DNA of 64,000 nt from positions 13,528,501 to 13,592,500 of the forward strand of contig AP031351.1 of assembly GCA_037833965.1 (NCBI GenBank), written 5' to 3'. The translations under genes were made by a program, and so were the position numbers. Position 1 is the stretch's first letter; the number at the start of each line of letters is the position of its first letter. The notes under the pieces are model-generated. The model saw only the letters and a list, made by a program, of their open reading frames with translations, was not told the origin of the DNA and searched no databases. Of the stretch, positions 47,814-60,353 are shown one piece after another. This stretch comes from Marchantia polymorpha subsp. ruderalis (Eukaryota; Streptophyta; Marchantiopsida; Marchantiales; Marchantiaceae).

Positions 47814-50800
47814 AAATTTTCTTGTATGAAAGATTTATTTAATCAATTTTAAGCACAAATTTACTTCATCAAATTCAATTTATAGAGCAGCTATAATCAA
47901 ATTGAAATTTTGAATGAAAACATTCACAAATTCATTTTTGTACCAGATATTATCACTTTGAAAATCAAATGATAATTCTTTTGATACGTTTATTTGCTAT
48001 ATTTATGAGATATAGAAACAATATATTTTTATTCAAATCTAAAAAAACAGGTAATTTATTTTCATATATTATAAAACCTTAATTAATCATAAGCATCATT
48101 TACATACACTATTTGAATTTATATAAAAAACCATAAGTATATGTCAAAGTTTCAAAACATGAATTCGGCAAGTTCAAAAGAGAAATATTTGAGCATAAAA
48201 ATACAGTTAAAAGAAATTCAAGTGATGAATGATAATTTATCTAGAATTGAACAAATTCTAGTATCAAACTCAAGCTAAATATTATTTTACTTCATAGATT
48301 TTTTTTGAAAGATTTTGCTCTTCTAGGTCAAGTCTTTACATCAAGGCAAGAAACAAAAAATGTAGATAAGAAATATTTCTAAAAGTAGCTTAGGAAGCAT
48401 CAAAAATGTTTGTTATCCATACTTATACCTTAAAGAATTGATTCTAATTGATTCATCAAGTTGGCTATTGAACTAAAAGTAAAAATCACTTACACACTTC
48501 AACAAGAATGAAATGATGATGATATTTTATCATTTTTTCTTTCAAAAGTTAAAGGTAAACAAACAACATTATTATACAATTGAAAAAAGATACAATAACA
48601 ATTATTGACAAAAAATTGAATTTTTTGATACTTGTATGTATTGATAAAATATAATGCAACTTTAAATTTTTGCTATATTTAAATTTCTATCATATATTTT
48701 TATGTGTCAAGATTTCATAAAAAATATTCACTCAATGATGGAACGCAACTCTCAAGATGACAGATACCTAGAATGGTTCTACTCTCCCTTACAAAGATTT
48801 TACAAAGAAGTACAAAACGATATAATCTCATCTCATCATTCAGTATTTTCCTAATGATTTGATGACATGGCATATAATCTTTACAAACACACAAATTGCC
48901 AATGTGTTGTTTTCAACTAACACATTAATTAATACATTCAATCTTTATCTAACAATAACATGAATTATTGATGTGTTGCTGTCAACACACAAACGAAGAC
49001 TTTACATATCAAATGTACAAATTGTTGTAGTGAAAATTATAATTAGTGTATTTTAAGATAATTATAATTTTATCTTCAATTATCTTTATTTTAGTTGTTA
49101 CTAACTAAAGATGTTTACACATCTTTAGTTAGTTAGAACTAACTAACTCGTTTGTCAATTGATTATGACAAGTTTGATTAAAAAATTATATTCAAAAATT
49201 GAAGTTGATTATATATATATTAGGCAAAAAATAATTGATTCAATACAAAGAATTCATCATATGGGACAACTTAAAAGCCAGCTAGATTTATAATCAATGC
49301 ACCTTTGATAATAATAAAAATTGAATAAAAATGTTGTATCTTGAAAAAATAATAATTTTCTAACTTTTTTTAATTCACTAGATCGATAATAAAAGTTGAC
49401 CTATATTGAACTTAACATAATTAAAATGTCAACATTCAATGAGCTTTATAGATTGAAATTATATATGGTGATTACTCCGACACGTTAGCAATTCAATTCA
49501 ATTCACGTTAGCAATTTATTTTTCTGTATTTATTCACAGAATTTATAGGAAAATTAAAATCATGCTCAGGATTTTTCACCTTTGAATTAAAATCCATCTT
49601 CAAATGAGCTTGTCTCTTTTTAAGTGTTGCAATTTTCAAACAAAATTCTCCTCAAGACAGAAGATTCTCCAAAATATATGTATTAATACACAATAAATAT
49701 GAAATACTCTATTTGTAAAAAATAATGAAAAAGATTAATTTTTTTGCATCAATAAAGTAAGTTTTTAATTAAATACAATTTAGCTAAATAAAATATCAAG
49801 ATATATGAAAATCATATTTTTGTAATCTACATTATAGTTGTCATGATCTTCATAATTTTTACATATTTTATGAAATGATATGTTAAATGCAAAAAATTTT
49901 CCCTTTGTGATTTAAAACTCAAAACTTGCCATCAATCATTTTGATACAAATCTCATAATAAGTTTTATTTTCAATGCGTTAAAGTGAATCAAAGAAAAAT
50001 TAAATTCAAAAATAGATATTGACAAAGGTGTTAGAAATTTTAACAAATTTTTATTTAAATTTCGAATTTGAGCTCCTAAAATAATCTTGGAATTAAAAAA
50101 TTTAATTTAAAAAACATTATAATTTGATTGAAATCAGACATATCAAGACAATATGACAAATGAAAACATGTTAGGTAATTGATGGCTCTAAGGCTACAAT
50201 TTGTAGAATTGCTTAGGCTAAATATTGATTTGATATCTCAATATTAATATAATGACATGCATAAAATAACTTTAAAGATAAAATTATTTTATTGAAAAGC
50301 TCACGTCATCAAACAATTATTATATGAAATGAATTTTTAATCTCTTTGATGAACTTCACCAGAACTAAAAAAAAAAGAGTTGTCAAATGTACTTCAAATG
50401 ATATTGAAACTAATAAGTTTGAAGATAAAAAACAAGATGACAAAGATACAAAATCATGTTCATGCTTTCAATGATTTTGGATTTTTTTTAATTATTTTCT
50501 GATACTTGTATAGAAATTGAGTAGTGAAAGATCAGATCTTAAACTATCAAGATCACTTCCTACATCCTCTCGGTATTTATTGCAAATTTCATTTATTTGT
50601 GATTAAAAAACTATTACCTATGATTAAATTATATATGCTTTGTTGATGGATGATCTTCAACAAAACAAAGGTTTAAAGAGTGAACAAAATTATGAAGAAA
50701 GAGATATAAGACTAAATTCAGATTAAAAAAAATGGCCCAAAAACTCAGAATTTGTTAGAAAAATTGTGCATAAAAGAGCCATTTGAAAAAAAACTGTTGC

Positions 50801-51300
50801 AACAAAAAAATCAAAACCTTTTAAATAAATAATGCAAACAAAAAAAGAGTAAAATAATTAGTAAATACAAAGAAAAGTATGTGTTTTCTCCAAGTAGTGT
50901 CATATTCACTCGTTACTTTTTGTGTTTGACTGACATTTGAATCGCTTATTATTTCTTGTTCTCATGCTTTTGAAATAAAAGAGTCAAAATAGTCAATCCT
51001 ATGCGTTTATCTTTATCTCTGCTTCATGTTTTTCAACAATGAACATAAATATTTATCTTTTCATTGATTACTTTGTTTAAATTTAAAGTATATTTGACAC
51101 TTAATTTTTTGGGGCTTTCAAGCACTAGGCTTTTGGACTTGCAGTCAATTATTTTGTCTAAATTCTTGAATAAGAAAAGCTATCTTTTCAGAATTTGCTT
51201 GGAAGTCAAGCTATTTACAATTCAAATTTTGGAAGTTGTGTGCTCTTGACAAGGAATTTGAATGTGAAAGGATTACGTTAATGAATTCTGCCTTGCATAG
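47814..51300. other. AT-rich intergenic DNA
   Basis: No recognised genes or transposon domains. One perfect hairpin is listed separately. Confidence 0.55.
49100..49133. repeat. Perfect 15-bp hairpin
   Basis: Arms actaactaaagatgt (49100-49114) and its exact complement (49119-49133), loop ttac. The ctaactaa block repeats just downstream. Confidence 0.92.
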
Positions 51301-52675
51301 CAAGAGTATAGAACTTGAGGGTGCTTAAACATAATGGAAGATGCTACAGAAGTACAACTTTGCATAGACTGGAAAGAAAAAGGCGGCCAAGATTAAGAAT
51401 GATATATCTTACAAATTCAAGGGAGGTTTGATCAGAGCTATAAGACAAATCACATTACTCATAGATTAGATAGGAGTGATGAACATAAAGATCTTTTGGA
51501 TGACATGGTATAGCCCTATCTAGAAAGCATGCTACCCGCATTAGAATATTATGAGCTTAGAGTGCGAGTATTTTGACTTGTGAAAGACATACTAAACGAG
51601 GAGATGATCTTGTTAGATGTAAAATGTTGTGGATTTAGCTTATATTAAGCCATGAATTGAAAAACATTTAGAGATAGGAAAAGCTAGCCATATCTTAGGT
51701 TTTCATCTATAAGCTGCATTTGAGAGTTCCAAGATGTTTATTTTATTTCTTGCTGAAAGATATATTGTGAACGGGCTGAGATTAAGACTTCCTTGGTATG
51801 AGATTTACTTCTTGTAAATGAAATGCAAAAAAATAAACTTGTGCTGATAATAGTAGATCTGATTGAAAATGAAAGTGTAGAACGCAACATTAAGTAGGTT
51901 ACTTTTTTGGTATATATAATGTTTTTGAGGGCATCAATCAACTAGCTTCAACTTAGAAAATATTTGAATAGAATATTATTGAACGAACAAGAAATGATTT
52001 TGGTTTGGCATTTTAAAGTACTATATCGCAAGTTAGAGGCAATCACAACACTTAAAAAAGGATGCCCAACTACTAAAATACGGATGCTCAACTACAAATG
52101 AAAGTCTAAGTTTTCCTCTTAGGCTTCCAAATGTTGAAAGAAATTTTCTTTGATTTTTTAGATAAGAAAAACTACTTACATTGAAGATTATTATTCAGGT
52201 TGTATTTGGCCAGTGAACTGTGATATTTAAAAGAGATCATTATCAACATAAGAAGTATCAATCTCTTTTTGTTATTGATGAAAGTGTTTTCTAGATCTGA
52301 TAAACAAAATCCAAAATTCAATTGTTTGCTTCATCCTTGTAAGTACAAGTATGAAACAAAAGTTTGGATTTTGGATCTCTATGAGTTTGTTATAGCTAGT
52401 TTTCAACAACTATAACAATAAGAAGGATTTACAATAAACTAACATGTTTTCTTACCTAACAAATCTCATAACTTGTCAGCTAGTTCTTACCATGAACTTT
52501 CAGCAATGTGGAGATCTTGCACCAAAATCATAACAGAGATTCACTTTTAGAGTACATAGTTGCTACATTAGCATCATGTTATGAAAAATTGATTAGGAAT
52601 TCCTTCTCATTTGGAGCTTCAGTAAGAGTGAAAAAATCCAAAAAGTACTTTCACCGATAGCTATTTGAAGGTTAA

Positions 52676-52882
52676 ATGCATTTTTTAGGTTATACTTTGA
52701 GCCAAGATGAATTCATGAATATGAAAGATGATGGTTTTCACATCAATGCATGCAGCATGATGCTATTAGTTCATCAAGTTAATCATGAAGATAAGCAAAA
52801 TCTATGTGAATATTGTATATTTAACAAATACAGACGGGTAAGAACTAAGAACAAAGAAGAGGAAAAGATCTTCATGGATTGA
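52676..52882 (+). pseudogene. Copia integrase zinc-finger remnant
   Basis: The frame ends with LCEYCIFNKYRRVRTK, matching the CxxCxxGKxxR(V)xF block at the end of the GAG-pre-integrase and integrase zinc-binding region (family form CEHCVFGKQHRVSF). The Cys pair is intact, and the usual Gly-Lys is Asn-Lys here. Confidence 0.6.
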
Positions 52883-53762
52883 TTTGAGTGAAGCCAAATT
52901 AAATATTGCGATTGGATTGCATTATTCTATTTTTAAATTTTTAAATTTAGATTAATAGATTAATGGAATTATTTTTTTAAACAACGCAAAAAAAACTTAA
53001 AGTGTTAAGCAAAACAAGATGGCAATTATCAAGTATGAAAAAGGAGAATAAGATAGAGTTAAATATGGTGACAACTTGTTATGAGTGAGATAAATCAAAG
53101 ACACACTCAAAACTATAGATATGGACATGACGCTTGGTCTACACTGTCCATAAACAACAATAACGACTTGAAAAATCTTCAAAAACATACAGTAATTATT
53201 GTGATCTTTTATTTGCAATCTTTGTATATACAAAAAATAAATGAGTATGATATATTAGTATGATATTTGAGATAATGAGTCGACAAAAATTCACAAAAAG
53301 TTGTCAAACTTTTTATATGGTTGGTTGAAGTCATATCGATAACTTGTGTGATCTTGTTAGTGATGAAAGTAATCAAAAATTTCTTAAACTTATAAACTAA
53401 ATTAGTAATTATTGTCACATATGTTGCTTGATTGTGATAAAAAATAGTCATTTACAACAAAGTAATATGTAAATAAATTGAGTGATGTTATTTAGCAGAG
53501 AATGTTGATGCTATCTCTTTCATCTTTTTTATTTGACATGGCACTTAATGTGGTTAAAGATTGATTATAAATACGATCTAATGAGGATGACAAGAATTTG
53601 GATTTAGATTGATAAAATCAAAAAATATTTTTGGGAAAAAAAATGGTATTTTGTCAAAAATGTGACAATAGTAGTCACGCGAAATAATATTGTTGTGTGA
53701 AGATCAAAACAAGTTGTACATAAATTTAAGAATGTGTAAATAAGTTTGAGCAAAATATTCCT

Positions 53763-54411
53763 ATGGATCGTGAAATGCAATTGTTGATGGATAATAAGAC
53801 GTGGGAGATAATGAAGCTTCCAAAAAATCAATCTCTGATCAAGAACGAGTAGATTTACAAATTGAAGTATAATTTAGCAAATAAGAAAAAGAAAAGTTTA
53901 AAACTAGGTTGATATATAGAGGTTTTTAACAAGATAAAGGTGAGATCTACAACAAAGTTTTTTCAAGTGTAGCAAAGTATGTTATAGGTTGAACTCATAT
54001 GTGCGTATGCTGTAATATTTAGTCTGCCTATTGATCACATTAGATTAGTTAAAGAATTTTTCTATATATATTTGGAGCAAAAATCTACATGAATTAATAA
54101 ATTGATTGAAAAATTAGAATTGTTTTTTTTACAAATTGATAAAATAATTTTATAGATTGAAGCAATTTTTTTGACAAGGTTTTGTATATTGTATATGATC
54201 CAAATAAACATTTGGATCTAAACTCATGAAGAAGATGAATAATAAAAACTTTGATCTTATTATTTTAGTCATCTATGTGAATGAAATGTTTATTTTGTCC
54301 AAAAATAAATTCCATCTAAACAAATTTAAGACTTTCTTGACCTTAAATATAATATTATTCAAATATATATTTCACAAAACATTGAAGCTAGAAAATTTAA
54401 ATTGTAATTGA
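53763..54411 (+). pseudogene. Copia reverse transcriptase remnant
   Basis: Starts with MDREMQLLMDNKTWEIMKLP, the AMxEExxSLxxNxTWxLVxLP opening of Copia reverse transcriptase. It then has a decayed LVxRGFxQxxGxDYxxVFSPV-like stretch (about 53915-53985) and, at 54244-54290, LIILVIYVNEMFILSK, where the catalytic YVDDM box has become YVNEM. With that box changed and stops throughout, the element is dead. Confidence 0.8.
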
Positions 54412-54869
54412 AATTTGATCTATTACACATCATTTTCATGCATCATTCATTTTTTGTCTTTCAAATATTCATCTTATATAATTTATTACTTTTAATCAAT
54501 GTTTTCAACTTCATGTGATGAAATGTATAAAATTTTCAAATTTCACATCAAATAACAAGAATATTCAAGTGCTTAGATTGTAAAATGATCGTAAAATCAC
54601 ATTTCATTATCGTTCATTTTTGTAATTAACAGAATGTAAAAAAAGTACTAAAAAGATATACTTAATGTGAAAAATCATCAAAAAAGTTAGGTTTTCATTC
54701 TTAAGAAATAAAATTGTCATTTAAAATAATTATTAAAATATTATATTTCATATTATAAAATTAATATTCAAATTAAATGATTATATACTGTGTAAAAATT
54801 TATTTTTATTTGTTTATTTTTATTTAGTTCTTATGATTTTTAAAATTATGTATACTTTATTATATTTTA

Positions 54870-55673
54870 TCACAATCTCCATGTGGGTGTGAGAAACCAA
54901 ACCTCATATGCTATTCTTCTTGCGGAAACAGGTTGTTTACCTCTAGAGGCTGAAGCTCTATACTTGACCATCACTTACATCACAAGGGTGAGATCTCTTG
55001 ATGCTTCTCGCCTTCCTCCTCAGGCTTTGAGTGCCACACGTGCCAAAGGATGGTTAGCGGATGTGATAACTTGGTCTTTGAGGTGGAATGTGACGGAACG
55101 CGATTGGGACCTACAACCTATAGCACTACGTGAACGTCTAAAGGAGGAGTTTCTGAACATTATTTGGAGCAAGCGCGGTACCAAGATGCAGTTTTATCAA
55201 CTTCATGTGAATCCTATGCTTGTTTATTGTGAACAGTATTACCTACTTGCAGGAATCTCTACGTCCTTACGTCATATTATTGCTAGGCATAGAACTGGAT
55301 CTCATAGGCTAGGAATTGAGGAAGTACGTTGGCTTAATATTGATAGGAGTCAACGTATTTGTAGGCTATGTGATGGAAGAGAAGTTGAGTATGAAGAGCA
55401 TGTATTTCTTACTTGTACTAGATATGCAGAGATTAGAGTGACTCATAATATAGATGTAGAGAATTTTTATTCTTTGTTACAGTTAGTTCCTTTTGATTTA
55501 GGTTGTTATATTAGGGACATTATTAGTTATTGTTCTAGTGCTTTTGGCACTAGCTAGGGTTTGGCCTTTGGGGTCTTTTCCCTTGTTTGTGGCTGTCGCT
55601 TGTATTGTGTTTTTCAGCCTTTTGACCCTTTGGGTCCCCCGGGCTTGATCTATTACCATTTACCATTTACCAT
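54870..55673 (+). mobile_element. 5'-truncated LINE (non-LTR retrotransposon) fragment
   Basis: A GC-richer block in AT-rich DNA. It has an open frame (54871-55557), a stop, a short T/G-rich 3' UTR and a tail of three ttaccat units (55653-55673). Short tandem tails at the 3' end are typical of several LINE clades. The 5' end starts mid-protein, which fits incomplete reverse transcription. No target duplication was recognised. Confidence 0.7.
54871..55557 (+). pseudogene. LINE polyprotein C-terminal part with RVT zinc finger
   Basis: About 228 codons open to a TAG. There is no ATG at the beginning, and the frame is open into flanking DNA, so it is the tail of a longer protein. The first half is helical with a QTSYAILLAETG-like opening. 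Residues counted from the GTG at 54883: RHRTGSHRLGIEEVRW at 135-150, then C160, C163, H173 and C178 in CRLCDGREVEYEEHVFLTC. This is the zinc-binding C-terminal domain found behind reverse transcriptase in many LINEs. The frame is intact, which suggests a younger insertion than the neighbouring Copia relic. Confidence 0.72.
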
Positions 55674-58140
55674 GAATAGATTTTTTGATAAGAGAACAAA
55701 TTATGAATATGAAAATTCATAAATCTTTAAATTATATATTTTCAAACTCCAGATTTTAGGTTGACTCGTAATATTTTCATTAATAAAAATTTTATTCTTG
55801 AATATGATTAACGATTTTTTTGTTTGTGTTTTAAAGATTTTTCTACATAATGAATTTATTAAATAAATTTAGGTTTTATATATTTGAATCTTACTATGAA
55901 ATGCATATGAACATGATGTATTAAAAAAATTCAATAAAAAATTGAGTTTTATGAATTTTTTCATAAATTATAGAAATTTGATCTAAATCTCTCATCTAAT
56001 AATTTGAATCTTTTTAAAGATTTCATTTTAAACTTATTTATAAATCATTAAAATTCTAAAATAATCATGAAACAATAATAATATAAATTTTTTATATATT
56101 TTTTCCATAACATGAAATATTTTTTTTTATCCAAATTCTAAATGACAAGGGTAACTATAATACATATTATGAATAATTTGAGTATCAAAAAATTGTAAGA
56201 TAAATCTATAGATCAAAGAGATTTCATGTGATTCATTTGTATCAAAAAAATAATCATTGTGATTTAATAATATTATGACTCTTTTGAATGAACATTTAAT
56301 ATGGAAGATATTTTCCATAAAAGTTGAACATTTTATGAAAGTTTCCAAGGAATATATTTTCATGAAGGTTAAACAAATCAATACAATTGTACATGTGATA
56401 TGTAAGTATATACATATACACAGACAATTTCAAATCAAAAATGACATTGTGAGCAAGACATGTAATTTTTTGAGACACATGCAAAACCTGTCATATATGT
56501 TTTTCCGAAGGGTATGTTTTACAAATATTTTCTTCCATTTGTTCTAAAATGTTACACATACCTGTACTCGTGAAGGAGTTAAGTATATCAACTCTGCTCA
56601 TAAGCAATAAAGATAAGGAAATTATGAGTTATCTTTACATATATATTAACAAAAATGTGATATTGAGAAGAAATTGTGTTATGAGTATAATTTTTTTAGC
56701 TTACGTAATTTTTATTAATTTCTGAAAAAAATGGTAAATTTTATTTCTTAAAATCATAGTCAAATACCTTTTCTTCCTGATATTATTAAAAGTGAATTGA
56801 TAATATTATAATAATTATTTCAATCGATAACTATTCAAAAAACTATTAAATGTAAAACTTCCCGAAATTATGAACATGAATAGATAATAGTATAATAATG
56901 ATTGTCAGTCAATATATATTAAAAAAAAGCAATAATACAGTTATTGTGGAAGTGTAATTGATCCAAAACTTTGACATATACTCTAATGATAGTCTTTCCT
57001 AATGATAAGATATAATTGGTTACAACTACGTTAAGGTTTAGATTACAAGCATAATAAAAAAGGTTGAGATGTTGGTCGAAATTTGACGAAATATCTACTG
57101 CAGTCAGATGAAACTTTTGTAATTGTTCATAAATTATCCTCTATGTTATATAGAAATCAATGATGATGATGTGAAATTAAAATTTTGTGAGCTCATGTAT
57201 TTTTTTCTAAAGAGCAGCGATGTCAAGGTCATGCATTTCATGTCATGTGCATGGTTTCGTCTTTCATCTGCAGGGATTCCATCTATCTTCCTTAAGGCAC
57301 ACCAATTCTATTTTACATGTATCTTAATTTCGCTGGATTTCATAACCTTAACTTCTCATTCATCTCGAAGTTCATATATGATTTGTTTGGTTGCATTTCT
57401 GCGTTACTTTGCAGAAATCAAGAGTTAGCTCTTTGAGTGATGAATCAATCACGCCATCGTATGACAAAGCTGGAAGATGGGACGGTGGGAACATATGACT
57501 CGGTTATCTTGCAGAATATATGTATTACATAATTTATAATTTCATTCGTGCTGTTATATGATTCAAATTTACACAATTGTTTGTAAATTGTGTAAATTGG
57601 AATTGTATATAAATTTAAAAAATCAGAAATGTACAAGTCATGTTGTGTTGAATACATTTTAATATTCTACATATACACATATATCAACATAGAGATCCTC
57701 ACCAAGTACATATTAATAGTTCTTTATTATTTTTTTAAGAAATTTGAATCTATTAATACCTACATCGAAACGACCAGAATATGATTCATAACATGCAAAG
57801 TAGCGACTATATATTGCATAAATATCCTACGGTACAAAAAAATGACGTATTTATAAATAATCCAAAAAAATGTAAGCATTGTATCATCACATAAACAAAC
57901 ATTTGTGTGCACAATTTTTCAACGACCGAATTCAGTTTCACATGGTCAAAGTTGATCAATAAATTCTAAACTATTAAATGGATGAATGGTGACATTACAC
58001 ATATATTTTAAGAGTTTAGCTCCACGTAAGTAGCAATGTTCACAATTTTTTAAAGGATGATATCTCCAATATTATTCAAAGGAATGTAAACTAGGTGTGA
58101 TACATGAACGTTCAATCTTTGGAAAAAGAAATACCTAACC
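55674..58140. other. AT-rich intergenic DNA
   Basis: No recognised coding sequence. A perfect 13-bp hairpin, aatttacacaatt (57566-57578 with 57586-57598), is present. Confidence 0.55.
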
Positions 58141-58800
58141 ACATGCTAATATCTACGAAAACTTTAATTGTTACACCGAAAGTGATCGGACCCATCGGAT
58201 TGATCATCGTTATCAGGAAGGTAAAATAGTGGACATATAATTCTGAACAATGCTGAGAAGAAAGCAAACAAAGAGAAATACACTATGTGGCACATTGACG
58301 TCGGGGAACAGAAAGGCGGCAGATATATGTAGGTTGTCACGACTTTCCACCGGTCAAATGATAGCAGGAAGGCGTCTGTTCCGCATATGTTTTCAACACA
58401 ATTGCTTTGATGATGCTATGAATCAAAGCAAGAGTATTTGGAGCAATTCGAACTATGAAAAGGAAGCGAGGAAGGCATTGGAAGGGAGGGACGAGAATTC
58501 TTGTCTTGCGTTGCCAGGTGTAGGCAGTGAGACCATACCAAGGAAATTTGGGAAGAAGTTTGCAAGTGGCGTTTGAGATAGACAGGAAGCAATAGCGCGG
58601 ACGAGACATTCTTGATTCTGTAAAATTTACATGTGTTGCAGTGCAAGTAGAGTATAGTTTGCAGGAATAGTAGAGATCATGAAGGTGAAGTAGAAGAGTT
58701 TGGCGGAGAGGCGAAGACTGAGAGAGGGCAAGGATCAAAAATAAAAAAAACAGACCTAAAAGAGTAGCCTTTGTGGAAGAGAGATCTTACTGTAGACGAT
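58141..58800. other. Moderate-GC DNA with an unrecognised frame
   Basis: Open frames of 108 codons (plus, 58250-58576) and 133 codons (minus, 58337-58738) overlap. Neither resembles a known family. This may be distal promoter DNA of the GIGANTEA gene, or the end of another gene. Confidence 0.35.
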
Positions 58801-58821
58801 GTCGAAGAGGAGAGAATAAGG

Positions 58822-58970
58822 AATATCTTCGAAGGCCCGAATCTTCAGAGATTTCCATGAAACCTAAAATTTGCTGCTAAAGGAGGGAGGGAGGAGAAAA
58901 ATATCTTCTATGATGGACGAATCAATTGAGATTTGCTGAGTATGAAACCTAAAATGGTGTAGAAGATATT
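58822..58970 (+). promoter_or_regulatory. Cluster of evening-element cores upstream of GIGANTEA
   Basis: Three AATATCT cores occur within about 150 bp: 58822-58828, 58900-58906 (here the full evening element aaaatatct, 58898-58906) and, inverted, 58964-58970. They lie about 1.4-1.5 kb before the GIGANTEA ATG. In Arabidopsis the evening element binds CCA1/LHY/RVE MYB proteins and gives evening expression, and GIGANTEA is a classic evening gene. Use here is inferred. The two right-hand sites lie in a local duplication (atgaaacctaaaat at 58857-58870 and 58941-58954). Confidence 0.55.
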
Positions 58971-60353
58971 CCATCCAACAAGAACGGAACGTGACTACGT
59001 ACCTTCGCTCGCGCATACGGACCAACCCTTAGCCAGTTTTCGATTCGGCATCAGGCGAGATCGGTGCAACTGGAGGTAGGCAGCCACGTCATATGATATG
59101 GGGCGTGTCCTCCGGCGGTTCGCCCATACCAAATGTAGGATCCACTCATCGGGGCCAAGATGGCAAGGATCCGAGGATGCAAGATCTTCAATATTTACAC
59201 GTCGTCTGAAGCTCATCCACGTCAGACTTGCTCTTTGCCATGTCTAGGGCCGCGGTACGACTGCACTGTACGACACTGCCCTGTTCACGGAAGGAGGGAC
59301 GGACGGTGCCGCAACTGCTGCTATTCTTCACGCCGAAAAACCGAAGGAACGCACGCACGCACGCAGGCAGGCAGGAATACCATGGAGACATACGACCCAA
59401 GGGAGGACCGCTCTGGAATGGGAAGGCGGGCGGATGGAAGGAAAGGAAGCAATCGATAAAGAGAACAGGACAGAGCAAGCAGAGACAAGGCCCGGCCAGG
59501 CAAGGCAAGCGAGGCGAGGCGAGGCGAAGGCGAAGGCAAGGAAGGACTGAAGGAAGGAGGGAGGGAAGGAGGTGGTGAGAGGTGAGGCTGGCTTTTGGCT
59601 TGGAGTGGCTTGGCTCTGCTTTGCTGCCCTCGAGACGACGAGCCGGGACGGACGAGAGAGAGAAAGAGAGAAAGCGAGAAAGAGAGAGCCGAGGCGACCG
59701 ACGATGACGAACAGGAAGGAGCGGTTTCAAGCTGAGTTTCGGACAGTCGACTTCGATTGATGCTGGCTTACTCGCTGGCTGGCTGGCAGGCTGGCTGGCC
59801 GTAGGTAGGGGGTGGATCCTGCCCAGCCAAGAGCAAGGGAAATTTTGTTCTGAGGGTTGGGTTGTAGTTGGCGTTGCGAAGCAAGCAGGCACCGATGATG
59901 GACAGGAGTTGGATCGGCGAGTGGTGTGGCGCAGAGGTTTTGCGCGTCGGTCAAGTCATCTTGTAAGGAGGCAGAATGGAACGCCGAGAAATTTGAGCAT
60001 TGTCGGAGCTGAATGACGACGTGGGTTGCGCCTCGAGGTGCGTAGGAGCGTATTCAACTTGTCCATGCAGGGTTGGATCTTATAATGTTCTTCTGGACAG
60101 TCCGTGGCGCCGGTGCCGGGGTCGACTCGTGGATTATTTCCTGGATCGTTCTAAGAAGTGCGCGGTGGAGATTTAAGTGCAGGTCTTTTAGTACTTGAGG
60201 GAAGGCGGCGCGGATTACAGGTTTAGAGGTTTCCGTTACATAGAGCTATTAGCGGCCTTGGGCGGAGTAAAGTGGTATCGGACGTGCAGAGAGACAGAAC
60301 GCGCACGTCAGGGAGAGGGGGAGAGTGATTCCAAGCCTTTGGAGATTGGCCCT
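58971..60353 (+). promoter_or_regulatory. GIGANTEA proximal promoter and 5' leader
   Basis: GC-rich, with a strongly purine-rich stretch of gaggc, gaaggc and gagaaagaga repeats (59500-59690) and a ctggctggcagg repeat (59765-59800). Long open frames on both strands here are low-complexity by-products. The transcription start, and any leader intron, cannot be located from sequence. Confidence 0.45.

Larger units (their letters stand above)
51301..54430 (+). mobile_element. Plus-strand Copia relic without visible LTRs
   Basis: Three pieces in Copia order are visible on the plus strand: a possible Lys-rich gag-like stretch (about 51340-51430, weak), an integrase zinc-finger piece (52676-52882) and reverse transcriptase (53763-54411). 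Stops and frameshifts occur throughout. I could not find an LTR pair, so the outer limits are guesses. It has the opposite orientation to the element at 32-38 kb. Confidence 0.65.

Noticed and set aside
59188..59892. A 234-codon minus-strand open frame upstream of GIGANTEA
   Set aside because: Its Ser/Pro/Ala/Gln-rich repeats come directly from purine-rich tandem repeats on the other strand. No domain is visible, and it overlaps the leader of a real gene.
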